Positions 44,924-54,257 of a DNA stretch of 64,000 nucleotides are shown here, in pieces. The notes beneath the pieces are model-generated. The model did no database searches. It was given only the letters and a program-made list of their open reading frames with translations, and had not been told where the DNA came from. Source of the DNA: Streptomyces sp. DH-12 (lineage in GTDB: Bacteria > Actinomycetota > Actinomycetes > Streptomycetales > Streptomycetaceae); contig NZ_PPFB01000001.1 of assembly GCF_002899455.1 (NCBI RefSeq), positions 1,860,001 to 1,924,000 on the forward strand, written 5' to 3'. A program made the translations under genes and the position numbers. Position 1 is the stretch's first letter, and each line of letters starts with the position of its first letter.

Positions 44924-45359
44924 CCACCGCCCCGGAGGGACGCGGCCGGGCCGCGGGCCCGTCGACAGGGTCTCCCGTCGGCGGGCCGTGTCGCCCGTCG
45001 GCGGGGGCGCATCACCCGACGCCCCGTCGGCCCGCCCCCTGACGCCTCCGGCCGGGAGACGCCCGCCCCTCGCACACACCACCCCGCCTCCCGCCACCGG
45101 GACGGCCCCCGCACGGGCGGGGGGCCGTCCCGCAGTCGGGCGAGGACGCCGGGAGCCCCTCCCGGCAGACCTCGTCGGCCTCCGGCCGGACCGCCCGCCA
45201 GGGCCGGCGGGCGCACGCGAGCGGCCCCGCGGACCGGCGTCGCGGACCCGGCCGCGGGCCGGGCACACGCCCCCGCCGCCGTCCGCGAGGCCGCTCGCGT
45301 GCCCGTGTCGCCCGGCGTCGGTGCCGGGCGGTGTCCCGTCCCCGTGCCACGATGCCCGC
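44924..45359. other. Intergenic region between rnd and trkA
   Basis: 436 bases with repeated CCCGTCGGCGGG-like words near 44985-45004 and a strong hairpin at 45099-45131. No gene on either strand that I can support. Confidence 0.5.
45099..45131. terminator. Terminator-like hairpin between rnd and trkA
   Basis: Perfect 12-bp stem 45099-45110 with 45120-45131, 9-base loop. Confidence 0.65.
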
Positions 45360-46673
45360 ATGCGGGTTGTCGTGGTGGGGGCCGGGCAGGTGGGCGGGAC
45401 CGTGGTCAAGTCGCTCGCCGAGGCGCACGAGTGCACGGTGATCGACGTCGACCGGGCGCGGCTGGAGGCCGTGTCGCACGCCTACGACGTACGGACCGTG
45501 CACGGCAGCGGCACCCGGCGCGAGACGCTGCTGGAGGGCGGCGTCGCCGACGCCGACCTGGTGATGGCGTGCACCTCGCGGGACGAGGTCAACCTGGTCA
45601 CCGCCATGCTCGCCCGCCGGCTGTCGTCGGCGCGGACGGTCGTACGGGCCACCGGGACGGACTACCTCGAGGCGTGGCGGGCGGGTGACCTGGACGTGGA
45701 CCTCCTCGTCTCGACGGCGTTCGAGACGGCGAACGCCGTCGAACGCGTCCTGCACGTGCCGGGCGCCCGGCACGTGGACTTCTTCGCCCACGGCGAGGTG
45801 GTCGTCATCGGCGTCGACGCCCGCGGGACGGCGGCCCCGCGGCTCGTCGGACGTCCGCTGCGGGACGCGGGACTGCCCGCCGCGTCCCGGGTGGTCGCCC
45901 TCGTACGCGACGGGGACTGGACCGTGCCGGGCGCGGACGAGGTCGTACGGGAGGACGACTGGATCATCGCGATGGCGTCCCCCATGGCGGCCCGTGCCTG
46001 GAGCCGGGTGGTCACCGGCGCCGACCCCGTCGACGACGTGGTGATCTACGGCGCGGGGCGCATGGGCACCGCTGTGGCGCGGGTGCTGCTCGACCGGGGC
46101 GTCACGGTGCGGATCGTCGAACCGGACGCGGCCCGCGCCCGCGAGGCCGCCGCCACGCTGGACCGGGCGCGGGTGTTCCGCACGAGGGGCCTGGACCCGG
46201 CGTTCCTGCACCGCGAGCGCATCGGCACGGCGGGGGCGGCGGTGCTGGCGGCGAAGGACGACTCGCGCAATCTGCACGCGGCGGTGCTGGTGAAACTGCA
46301 CGGGGTGCGGCTGGCCCTGACGGTTCTCGACGACCCCGCCGCCGCCGAGGTCTTCAAGGCGGCCGGCGTCGACGTGACGATCGACCCGGGCGACGAGACC
46401 GCCGAGAAGATGGCCCGCTTCACGTTCGGGGAGCGCACCCGCCAGATGGCGATGCTGGGCGACGACCGTTTCGAGGTGCTGGACGTCACCGTCCGGCCCG
46501 GCAGCCGGTTCGCGCACCGTCCGGTCGGCGCCGTGCCCGGCGCGGCCGTGGGCGCGATCGTGCGGGACGGCACGGTGTCCTTCCCCGGCGACGGGGACGA
46601 ACTGCGGCCCGGGGACCGGGTCGTCGTCCTCACCGAGCCCGACCGCGTCCCCGCGATCGAGCACGACCTGTGA
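45360..46673 (+). CDS. trkA: Trk potassium uptake regulator TrkA
   Basis: 437 residues with two tandem RCK-type NAD-binding domains: VVVGAGQVGGTVVKSL near 3 and VVIYGAGRMGTAVARVLL near 227, each followed by a TrkA-C domain. It gates the TrkH channel from the cytoplasm in response to nucleotides. The ATG at 45360 is 6 bases after CACGAT and lacks a ribosome site, so it may be leaderless. It overlaps trkH by 4 bases. Confidence 0.92.
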   Translation: MRVVVVGAGQVGGTVVKSLAEAHECTVIDVDRARLEAVSHAYDVRTVHGSGTRRETLLEGGVADADLVMACTSRDEVNLVTAMLARRLSSARTVVRATGTDYLEAWRAGDLDVDLLVSTAFETANAVERVLHVPGARHVDFFAHGEVVVIGVDARGTAAPRLVGRPLRDAGLPAASRVVALVRDGDWTVPGADEVVREDDWIIAMASPMAARAWSRVVTGADPVDDVVIYGAGRMGTAVARVLLDRGVTVRIVEPDAARAREAAATLDRARVFRTRGLDPAFLHRERIGTAGAAVLAAKDDSRNLHAAVLVKLHGVRLALTVLDDPAAAEVFKAAGVDVTIDPGDETAEKMARFTFGERTRQMAMLGDDRFEVLDVTVRPGSRFAHRPVGAVPGAAVGAIVRDGTVSFPGDGDELRPGDRVVVLTEPDRVPAIEHDL

Positions 46674-48217
46674 GGCCGCCGCGTCCGCTGCCGCACCGTC
46701 GCCGGTGGTCCGCGCGCGGGCGGACCGGCGTCGACGTGCGGACGGCGCTGGGCGTCGTCGGCGCCCTCCTCGCCTGGTTCGCGCTCGCGTTCGTGCCGCC
46801 GGCGGCCGTGGCGCTCGCGGCCGGCGAACCCCCGTGGCCGTTCCTGGTCCCCGGGTTCGCCGTGGCGCTGACCGGCCTGGCGCTGAAGCGGCTGACGGGG
46901 CCGCGGCCCCCGCTGGGCGTGCGGGAGGGGTTCCTCGTCGTCGTCGCCGTGTGGCTGCTCGCGCCCGCGTTCGGCGCGGTGCCGTTCCTGCTCGGCCGTG
47001 TCCCCCAGCTCGACCGCCCGGTCGACGCCTGGTTCGAGGCGATGTCGGGGTTCACCGCGACGGGGGCGACCGTCGTCGGCGACCTGGACGCGCTCGGGCC
47101 GGACATGCTGTTCTGGCGCCAGTTCACCCACTGGCTGGGCGGCGCGGGCATCATCGTGCTGGCGCTCGCGGTGCTGCCGCGGCTGCGCATCGGCGGCCGT
47201 GAGCTGCTGCGGTCCGAGCTGCCGGGGCCCGTGGAGATGGAGACGCTCGGCGCGACAGTGCGGGGCACGGCCCGGCGGCTGTGGAAGGTGTACCTGGCGG
47301 TGACGGCGGCCGGCGTGCTGGTGCTGGCCGCCCTGGGGTGGTCCGGGCTCGACCGGCGGATGGGCCTCTTCGACGCGTTCTCCTACGCGACGTCCGCCGT
47401 GTCCCTCGGCGGGTTCGCCCCGCACGACGACTCGGCGCGCGGTCTCGCGCCGGTGACGCAGTGGGTGCTGTGCGGGCTGATGGCGGTGGCGGGGGTGAAC
47501 CTGCTGCGGCTGTACCGTCTCGCCGCGCTGCGCCAGGTGCGGGCCGCCGCGCGTGACGAGGAACTGCGGCTGTACGCCGTCCTGCTCGTCGTCAGTTCCT
47601 GCGTCGTGGCGGCCGAGCTGTGGGCCTCCGGTGCGGCGGGCGGACCCGACGGCCTCCGGCACGGGGCGTTCCAGGCGGTGTCGGTGATGACCACCACCGG
47701 CTTCGCCACGGCCGACTGGGCGGAGTGGGGCACGGTCGCCACGCTCACCCTGCTGGGGCTGATGTTCGTCGGGGCGTGTGCCGGGTCGGCGAGCGGTTCG
47801 GTCAAGGTCGTCCGCCATCTCGTGCTCTTCCGCTTCACCCGGCGCGAGCTGGAGCAGGCCGTGCACCCGGACGCGGTCCTGCCGGTGCGGGTGAGCGGCC
47901 GGGTGGTCGGCGCGCAGGCGCTCCGCTCGGTGCTGCTGTTCGCGCTCCTCTACGTCCTCACCCTGGCGCTGGGGACGTTCGGCCTGGCCCTGGACGCCGG
48001 GGCGGAGACGGGCGGCGGCGGTGTGTTCACCGCGCTGGGAGCCGCCGCGGCCTGCCTCGGCAACGTCGGCCCGGCCTTCGGGGAGCTGGGCCCGTCCGGC
48101 TCGTACGCGCCGCTGGGGCAGGCGTCGAAGGCGATCCTGGGCGCGCTGATGCTGCTCGGCCGTATCGAGATCGTGCCGCTGGCGGTGCTGCTCGGCCGCG
48201 GCTACTGGCGCGCGTGA
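46670..48217 (+). CDS. trkH: Trk potassium uptake channel TrkH
   Basis: 515 residues, membrane protein. Pore-loop filter motifs are visible: SGFTATGATVV near 125, SAVSLGGFAPHDD near 245, MTTTGFATADW near 343 and a fourth near LGNVGPAFG (about 463). It imports K+ through the membrane under TrkA control. The GTG start overlaps the trkA stop as GTGA. Confidence 0.93.
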   Translation: MRPPRPLPHRRRWSARGRTGVDVRTALGVVGALLAWFALAFVPPAAVALAAGEPPWPFLVPGFAVALTGLALKRLTGPRPPLGVREGFLVVVAVWLLAPAFGAVPFLLGRVPQLDRPVDAWFEAMSGFTATGATVVGDLDALGPDMLFWRQFTHWLGGAGIIVLALAVLPRLRIGGRELLRSELPGPVEMETLGATVRGTARRLWKVYLAVTAAGVLVLAALGWSGLDRRMGLFDAFSYATSAVSLGGFAPHDDSARGLAPVTQWVLCGLMAVAGVNLLRLYRLAALRQVRAAARDEELRLYAVLLVVSSCVVAAELWASGAAGGPDGLRHGAFQAVSVMTTTGFATADWAEWGTVATLTLLGLMFVGACAGSASGSVKVVRHLVLFRFTRRELEQAVHPDAVLPVRVSGRVVGAQALRSVLLFALLYVLTLALGTFGLALDAGAETGGGGVFTALGAAAACLGNVGPAFGELGPSGSYAPLGQASKAILGALMLLGRIEIVPLAVLLGRGYWRA

Positions 48218-48515
48218 GCACGCACGGCGCCCCCGCGACCCGGCCGGCGGGCGGTGCCGGACAGGCGGGGAAGTCCCCTGTGGCGCGGGGCACTTGACCC
48301 GGGTTCCGGCGTGCCGTCCGCATGCGTCGCGGGTGCCCGGGAATACGCGGGACGAGGCACAGGGCCGCCTCTCGCTCCGCGGCGGGGGGATGGGTTAGCC
48401 TCGTCCCGGCTGCTCTTCCTGCGAAAACGCCCGTAGACCACGTCGGAGGAGTTTCCTGCGGAGCGGCCCGAACTCCGAACGGAAAATCTCTGACAGGAAC
48501 AAGGGGCACCATTTC

Positions 48516-50339
48516 ATGGAACCCACCCAGGTCCGCCCGGTCAACCCGCAGCATTCGGACACACTCCCCCACACGTCCGAAAACTACAGGACAGCGACGA
48601 TCCGCACGCCCGAGATACGTGTGGAGAAATACGGCAACTGGGAGATCGAGTACGAATTCACGCCCGCTGCGGGCGACCACGGCAACCTGCTCGTGGTGTT
48701 TTCCTCCGTGGGCTCGAAGTACGGATTCGGCGCCGCCCTTTCGGGCGTCCAGTGCAACGTGCTGAGAATTCGCGACCGGTTCGACGGAGGCCCGTCGTAC
48801 TACGTGGCACGGGCGATGGACTTCTCCGTTTCGGAGGCCGTCGAGGAACTGATCACCCATTACCGGGAAAAGCTGGGGCTCTCCCGCGAGACGGTGGTGC
48901 TGGCCGGTTCCTCGAAGGGCGGAAGCGCCGCCATCTACTACGCCCTGAAGTACGGCTACCGGAACATCGTCGCCTCCACGCCGCAGTACTTCATCGGCAG
49001 CTACTCCCAGGGGCACGGCGTGCTCGGCGAGTGGGTCCTCGGCGAGGGCCAGCCGCAGGAGAACGTGGACCGGCTCGACTCGGTGCTCCCGGAACTGCTG
49101 GCCGAGACCACCGACCTGGACCGCAACATCTACCTGTTCTCCTCGACGAAGGACTACCAGTACGAGGAACACGTCGTCCATTTCCTCCCGGCCCTGCGGA
49201 AGTACTCCAACTTCAACTTCTTCATGGTGGAATCCCCCGCCCTGGTGAAGCACGCGGAGGTGACGCGGCAGGGCCTCTCGGTGATCCTCAGCGTCATCTA
49301 CGCGCTGACCGAGGGGACGGTGCCGCGGTTCGGGGAGGTGCAGGTCGGCTCCAACGAGGTGGACGAGCCCACCGCGACCGAGCACCTGGCGGACCTGCGG
49401 GCACGGGACACCGCGGCGGGCGTGCTGACCGCCGCGCAGCTCACTCCCGAGCGGGCCACGCTGTCCGGGCACGCCTTCCTGCCCGGTGTCTCCGCGGAGC
49501 AGGGCGAGGAGGCCGGGGCGCGGGAGACCAAGCAGCTCGTGCTGGTGCGGGACGACCAGGCGTGGGTGGCGGACGCGAAGACCGTGCCGGTGGACCAGCT
49601 GTACCTGAAGTACTTCGACACGCACTTCGCGTCCTACAAGGACGGCGGCTTCACCTGCGAGGCGCGTGAGCTGTTCGACGCGCTGCCCGACGGTGTGTAC
49701 GACGTGTTCGCGCGGGTGACCAGCGAGAGCGAGGACATCGACCGCAGGGTGCCGCTGGTCGCGTACCGGGCGATCGACCGCCGCGCCGCCTCCCGGGGGC
49801 ACGAGGTGGTCCTGCGGGGTGACGCGAAGAGCGTCCGGGTGATCAAGCGCGACCTCACCGCGGCCGGCCCCGGCGGGTCCGTGTTCGTGCTCAAGCGGTT
49901 CGCGATGGAGGGCCCGAGGCTCCGGGTGTACGGCGTCTTCTTCCTCCCCGGGCGCAACGCCGACCGCGCGACCCACTCGACGTACTACCTCACGCTGCGC
50001 GGCGCGGACTCCACGCACACCGTCGCCCTGAAGGCGGTCAGGCGGGAGGAGCAGGTGCGCCCGCACCTGGCGCCGGGCGACTTCGGCTCGTACGCGTTCG
50101 GGTTCTTCACCTCGCTGGACAAGGAGGGCGTCGACCTCTCCGACGTCCCGCCCGGGACGTACACGGCGGAGGTCGCCATGAGCACCGGCGGCGGGCTGTT
50201 CGCGCACCAGGCCGGTGAGCTGGAGGTGCGTGAGGACCGGGCCGCCTCGGTGGCCCGCCGGGCCTCCGGCCGCAACGAGCGGGTCAGCACCGGGACGCGG
50301 CTGCGCCGGGGCCTGCGCACGCGGCTCCGGCGGTCGTAG
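48516..50339 (+). CDS. Asp2-like alpha/beta-hydrolase-fold protein, unknown substrate
   Basis: 607 residues, no signal peptide. The N-terminal 290 residues show an alpha/beta hydrolase fold with nucleophile elbow LAGSSKGGSAAIYYAL near 130, an acidic FSSTKDYQYEEH near 205, and a His in PALVKHAEV near 247. This resembles Asp2 of accessory Sec systems and related polymer-modifying enzymes (acyl transfer or deacylation). The C-terminal half is beta-rich and unknown. The first 200 bases have more A/T at third positions than neighbours, and the 298-base upstream gap is also AT-richer, suggesting transfer or special control. AAGGGG sits 9 bases ahead of the ATG. Not in an operon. Confidence 0.65.
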   Translation: MEPTQVRPVNPQHSDTLPHTSENYRTATIRTPEIRVEKYGNWEIEYEFTPAAGDHGNLLVVFSSVGSKYGFGAALSGVQCNVLRIRDRFDGGPSYYVARAMDFSVSEAVEELITHYREKLGLSRETVVLAGSSKGGSAAIYYALKYGYRNIVASTPQYFIGSYSQGHGVLGEWVLGEGQPQENVDRLDSVLPELLAETTDLDRNIYLFSSTKDYQYEEHVVHFLPALRKYSNFNFFMVESPALVKHAEVTRQGLSVILSVIYALTEGTVPRFGEVQVGSNEVDEPTATEHLADLRARDTAAGVLTAAQLTPERATLSGHAFLPGVSAEQGEEAGARETKQLVLVRDDQAWVADAKTVPVDQLYLKYFDTHFASYKDGGFTCEARELFDALPDGVYDVFARVTSESEDIDRRVPLVAYRAIDRRAASRGHEVVLRGDAKSVRVIKRDLTAAGPGGSVFVLKRFAMEGPRLRVYGVFFLPGRNADRATHSTYYLTLRGADSTHTVALKAVRREEQVRPHLAPGDFGSYAFGFFTSLDKEGVDLSDVPPGTYTAEVAMSTGGGLFAHQAGELEVREDRAASVARRASGRNERVSTGTRLRRGLRTRLRRS

Positions 50340-50357
50340 GGCCGGCGCGGGACGCTG

Positions 50358-50384
50358 GACCGGCCCCCTCCGCGGGGGCCGGTC
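50358..50384 (+). terminator. Terminator after Asp2-like gene
   Basis: Perfect 11-bp stem 50358-50368 with 50374-50384, 5-base loop, 18 bases after the stop. Confidence 0.75.
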
Positions 50385-50415
50385 GTGTGATGTTCGCCGC
50401 TCCGGCCCGCGGGGG

Positions 50416-50444
50416 TGGGCAGTTACGTTACCCGCAAGTAGCAT
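50416..50444 (+). promoter_or_regulatory. Promoter with overlapping inverted repeat ahead of fadAB
   Basis: TGGGCA (50416-50421), 17-base spacer, TAGCAT (50439-50444). GTTAC-CCGCAA-GTAGC (50427-50442) is an imperfect inverted repeat that reaches into the -10, the expected place for a fatty-acid-responsive repressor. Confidence 0.4.
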
Positions 50445-50491
50445 GGGGCGTAAGCAAGCGCTCAGCATCCCGTACCTGGAGGAGAGCCATC

Positions 50492-51709
50492 GTGCCTCGT
50501 ACCGTCAGGGACGTCGTCTTCGTCGACGGCGTCCGTACCCCGTTCGGCAAGGCGGGCCCGAAGGGCATCTACCACGAGACCCGCGCCGACGACCTGGTCG
50601 TCAAGGCGATCCGGGAGCTGCTGCGCCGCAACCCGGGCCTCGACCCGAAGAAGATCGACGAGGTCGCCATCGCCGCGACCACGCAGATCGGCGACCAGGG
50701 CCTGACCATCGGCCGCACGGCGGGCATCCTCGCCGGCCTGCCGCAGTCGGTGCCGGGCTACTCCATCGACCGCATGTGCGCCGGCGCGCTGACCGCCGTC
50801 ACCACGGTGGCCGGCTCCGTCGCCTTCGGCGCGTACGACGTCGCCATCGCGGGCGGTGTCGAGCACATGGGCCGCCACCCGATGGGCGAGGGCGTGGACC
50901 CCAACCCGCGGTTCGTCTCCGAGAAGCTGGTCGACGAGTCCGCCCTGTTCATGGGCATGACCGCGGAGAACCTGCACGACCGGTACCCGCAGATCACCAA
51001 GCTGCGCGCCGACGAGTACGCGGTCCGCTCCCAGGAGAAGGCCGCCAAGGCGTACGCCAACGGCAAGATCCAGGCCGACCTGGTGCCGGTCTCGGTGCGC
51101 CGCACCAACCCCGAGGGCGGCGAGACCGGCTGGGGCCTGGTCACCGCCGACGAGCCGATGCGTCCGGGCACCACGCTGGAGAACCTGGCGACCCTCAAGA
51201 CGCCGTTCCGCGTCCACGGCCGGGTCACCGCCGGCAACGCGGCCGGTCTGAACGACGGCGCCACCGCCTCCGTCATCGCCTCCGAGGACTTCGCCCGCGA
51301 GAACGGCCTGCCGGTCAAGATGCGCCTGGTCGCCTACGCCTTCGCCGGCGTGGAGCCCGAGGTCATGGGCTACGGCCCGATCCCGGCCACGGAGAAGGCG
51401 CTCGCCCAGGCGGGCCTGTCCATCTCCGACATCGGCCTGTTCGAGATCAACGAGGCCTTCGCCGTCCAGGTCCTCGCGTTCCTGGACCACTACGGCATCG
51501 CCGACGACGACGAGCGCGTCAACCAGTACGGCGGCGCCATCGCGTTCGGCCACCCGCTGGCCTCCTCCGGCGTCCGCCTGATGACGCAGCTGGCCCGCCA
51601 GTTCGAGGAGCAGCCGCACGTCCGCTACGGCCTGACCACCATGTGCGTCGGCTTCGGCATGGGCGCGACGGTCATCTGGGAGAACCCGCACTTCGAGGGG
51701 GACAAGTGA
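50492..51709 (+). CDS. fadA: Acetyl-CoA acyltransferase (3-ketoacyl-CoA thiolase) FadA
   Basis: 405 residues. Thiolase active sites: Cys in DRMCAGALTAV near 94, His in AFGHPLASSG near 354, and Cys in TTMCVGFGMG near 385. It releases acetyl-CoA in the last step of fatty acid beta-oxidation. GGAGGAGAG lies 7 bases before the GTG. It overlaps fadB by 4 bases, so the two subunits are made together. Confidence 0.95.
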   Translation: MPRTVRDVVFVDGVRTPFGKAGPKGIYHETRADDLVVKAIRELLRRNPGLDPKKIDEVAIAATTQIGDQGLTIGRTAGILAGLPQSVPGYSIDRMCAGALTAVTTVAGSVAFGAYDVAIAGGVEHMGRHPMGEGVDPNPRFVSEKLVDESALFMGMTAENLHDRYPQITKLRADEYAVRSQEKAAKAYANGKIQADLVPVSVRRTNPEGGETGWGLVTADEPMRPGTTLENLATLKTPFRVHGRVTAGNAAGLNDGATASVIASEDFARENGLPVKMRLVAYAFAGVEPEVMGYGPIPATEKALAQAGLSISDIGLFEINEAFAVQVLAFLDHYGIADDDERVNQYGGAIAFGHPLASSGVRLMTQLARQFEEQPHVRYGLTTMCVGFGMGATVIWENPHFEGDK

Positions 51710-53835
51710 GCACCACCGCAGAGCTTCTGAAGGGTGCGGCCGAGCTGTTCCCCGGCGAGGTCGTCACCAGCGCGCACGTACGCCACTTCGACCTGCCGCT
51801 GGGCGCGGGCCGGTTCGCGCTGATCACGCTGGACAACGGTCACGACCACACCAAGCCGACCACGCTCGGCCCGCAGTCGCTGGCGAACCTGGACGCCGCG
51901 ATCGACCAGGTCGAGAAGGAGGCCGCGGACGGCGAGATCGTCGGCGTCGGCGTCACCGGCAAGCCGTTCGTCTTCGCGGTCGGCGCCGACCTCAAGGGCG
52001 TCGAGCTGCTGAAGCGCCACGAGGACGCGCTGGCCATCGGCAAGGGCGGCCACGACGTCTTCAAGCGGCTGTCGAAGCTGGCCGTGCCGACCTTCGCGTA
52101 CTACAACGGCGCCGCCATGGGCGGTGGCGTGGAGATCGGTCTGCACTGCACCTACCGCACGGTGTCCGCGGCGCTGCCCGCGTTCTCCCTGCCCGAGGTC
52201 TTCCTCGGCCTGGTGCCCGGCTGGGGCGGCTGCACCCTGCTGCCGAACCTGATCGGCGCGGAGAGGGCCGTCTCGGTCATCATCGAGAACAGCCTCAACC
52301 AGAACAAGCAGCTCAAGGGCAAGCAGGTCTACGAACTCGGCATCGCGGACGCGCTGTTCGAGGGCGCGGACTTCCTGGAGCAGTCGCTGATCTGGACCGC
52401 GTCCGTCCTCAAGGGCGAGATCGCGGTCGAGCGCCCGGCGATCGACCGCGGCGAGGCCTGGGACCAGGCCGTCGCCAAGGGCCGCTTCGTCGCGGACTCC
52501 AAGGTGCACGGCGCGGCCCCGGCCGCCTACCGGGCCCTGGACATCATCGCCGCCGCCAAGGACGGCGACCTGCAGAAGGGCTACGACGCCGAGGACCAGG
52601 CGCTCGCCGACCTGATCATGGGCGGTGAACTGCGCGCCGGCATCTACGCGTTCAACCTGGTGCAGAAGCGCGGCAAGCGTCCCGCGGGCGCCCCGGACAA
52701 GAACCTGGCGCGCCCGGTCACCAAGGTCGGCGTCGTCGGCGCCGGTCTGATGGCCTCCCAGCTCGCGCTGCTGTTCCTGCGCCGCCTCGAGGTGCCGGTC
52801 GTGCTGACCGACATCGACCAGGAGCGCATCGACAAGGGTGTCGGCTACGTGCACGCCGAGATCGACAAGCTGCTCGGCAAGGGCCGGATCAACCAGGACA
52901 AGGCCAACCGCCTCAAGGCGCTGGTCACCGGTGTGCTGGACAAGGCCGAGGGCTTCGCGGACGCCGACTTCGTCATCGAGGCGGTCTTCGAGGAGATGGG
53001 CGTCAAGCAGCAGGTGTTCGCGGAGGTCGAGGCGGTCGCCCCGGCGCACGCGATCCTCGCGACCAACACCTCCTCCCTCTCGGTGACCGAGATGGCGTCG
53101 AAGCTGCGGCACCCCGAGCGGGTCGTCGGCTTCCACTTCTTCAACCCGGTCGCGGTCCTGCCGCTGCTGGAGATCGTCCGCGGGGAGAAGACCGACGACG
53201 CGGCGCTGGCCACGGCGTTCGGCGTCGCCAAGAAGCTGCGGAAGACCGCGGTGCTGGTGAAGGACGCCCCGGCGTTCGTCGTGAACCGCATCCTGACCCG
53301 CTTCATGGGCGAGATCCAGAACGTCATCGACGAGGGCACGCCCGTCGAGGTCGCGGAGAAGGCGGTGGAGCCGCTCGGCCTGCCGATGTCCCCGCTGGTC
53401 CTGCTGGAGCTGGTCGGCCCGGCCATCGGCCTGCACGTCTCCGAGACGCTGCACCAGGCGTTCCCGGACCGCTTCACGGTCTCCCCGAACCTGAAGGCGG
53501 TCGTCGAGGCCGGCAAGCGCGGCTTCTACGTCTACGACTCCGGCAAGCCGGAGCTGGACCCGGAGGTCGCCGCGCTGCTGCAGCAGGGCGACACCGTCCT
53601 CACCGAGGAGCAGGTCCGCGAGCGGGTGCTGGACGCGGTGGCCCAGGAGATCGGCCTGATGCTCGACGAGGGCGTCGTCGCCGAGGCCCAGGACATCGAC
53701 CTGTGCCTGATCACCGGCGCCGGCTGGCCCTTCCACCTGGGCGGCGTCACGCCGTACCTGGACCGCGAGGGCGTCTCCGAGCGGGTGAACGGCAAGCGGT
53801 TCCTGGAGCCGGGGGTGGCGTCGGTTCCGGCGTGA
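51706..53835 (+). CDS. fadB: Beta-oxidation multifunctional protein FadB (hydratase + 3-hydroxyacyl-CoA dehydrogenase)
   Basis: 709 residues. The enoyl-CoA hydratase part (about 30-290) has GAAMGGGVEIGLHC near 140 and the second Glu in LPEVFLGLVPGWGG near 165. The dehydrogenase part has Rossmann VGVVGAGLMASQLALL near 341, GFHFFNPV near 482 and two helical C-terminal domains. Together they hydrate enoyl-CoA and oxidise the hydroxyacyl product before FadA cleaves it. GTGA overlap with fadA. A strong terminator follows. Confidence 0.95.
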   Translation: MSTTAELLKGAAELFPGEVVTSAHVRHFDLPLGAGRFALITLDNGHDHTKPTTLGPQSLANLDAAIDQVEKEAADGEIVGVGVTGKPFVFAVGADLKGVELLKRHEDALAIGKGGHDVFKRLSKLAVPTFAYYNGAAMGGGVEIGLHCTYRTVSAALPAFSLPEVFLGLVPGWGGCTLLPNLIGAERAVSVIIENSLNQNKQLKGKQVYELGIADALFEGADFLEQSLIWTASVLKGEIAVERPAIDRGEAWDQAVAKGRFVADSKVHGAAPAAYRALDIIAAAKDGDLQKGYDAEDQALADLIMGGELRAGIYAFNLVQKRGKRPAGAPDKNLARPVTKVGVVGAGLMASQLALLFLRRLEVPVVLTDIDQERIDKGVGYVHAEIDKLLGKGRINQDKANRLKALVTGVLDKAEGFADADFVIEAVFEEMGVKQQVFAEVEAVAPAHAILATNTSSLSVTEMASKLRHPERVVGFHFFNPVAVLPLLEIVRGEKTDDAALATAFGVAKKLRKTAVLVKDAPAFVVNRILTRFMGEIQNVIDEGTPVEVAEKAVEPLGLPMSPLVLLELVGPAIGLHVSETLHQAFPDRFTVSPNLKAVVEAGKRGFYVYDSGKPELDPEVAALLQQGDTVLTEEQVRERVLDAVAQEIGLMLDEGVVAEAQDIDLCLITGAGWPFHLGGVTPYLDREGVSERVNGKRFLEPGVASVPA

Positions 53836-53855
53836 CGGCCGTACCGGTCATCGGC

Positions 53856-53892
53856 GGAAGGCCCCGACACCCGCGAGGTGTCGGGGCCTTCC
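53856..53892. terminator. Strong terminator after fadB
   Basis: Perfect 15-bp stem 53856-53870 with 53878-53892, 7-base loop. Confidence 0.85.
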
Positions 53893-53942
53893 CCGTCACG
53901 GCGCCCCGCGCACCCGGCGCGCGGTGCCGGACGTCCGGCCGT

Positions 53943-54257
53943 TCACCACGTCCCGGCGAACGGCAGGTGCTCGCGCTTCTCGCCGCACGGTTCGCGCGAG
54001 GTGACGGAGGTCCTGATCCAGCTGCCGTCCGGAAGGCGTGGATCCGCAGGGCCGGCCGGGAGCGGAGGGCGCTGAACACCGGGACGAACTCCGCCTCGTA
54101 CCGGCCGGGCTTCCGGTCGTGCGGGTGGCGCACGCTCCACGTGCCGCCGGCCCGCACCGGCGCCTCGGCGATCGGGCCGCCGCCCTCCAGCACCATGACC
54201 TCGGAGACGCCGGGGCCGGCGGTCCCGGAGACGGGAAGTGCCCGCCGCCCGGCCCGC
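53943..54257 (-). pseudogene. Frameshifted remnant downstream of 54258 gene
   Basis: Reading the minus strand after the stop at 54258, one frame gives protein-like sequence (MVLEGGGPIAEAPV, TWSVRHPHDRKPG, YEAEFVPVF, ending near ALRIHAF). A one-base shift then gives another natural-looking stretch (DGSWIRTSVTSREP, HLPFAGTW) ending at a stop at 53945-53943. Together they look like a beta-sandwich domain of about 95 residues broken by a frameshift. It may be a decayed gene, the lost tail of the upstream gene, or a sequencing error. No ribosome site is visible. Family unknown. Confidence 0.35.

Noticed and set aside
44924-45359. A gene between rnd and trkA
   Set aside because: Frames there are short or antisense, with repeats and a hairpin; nothing protein-like.
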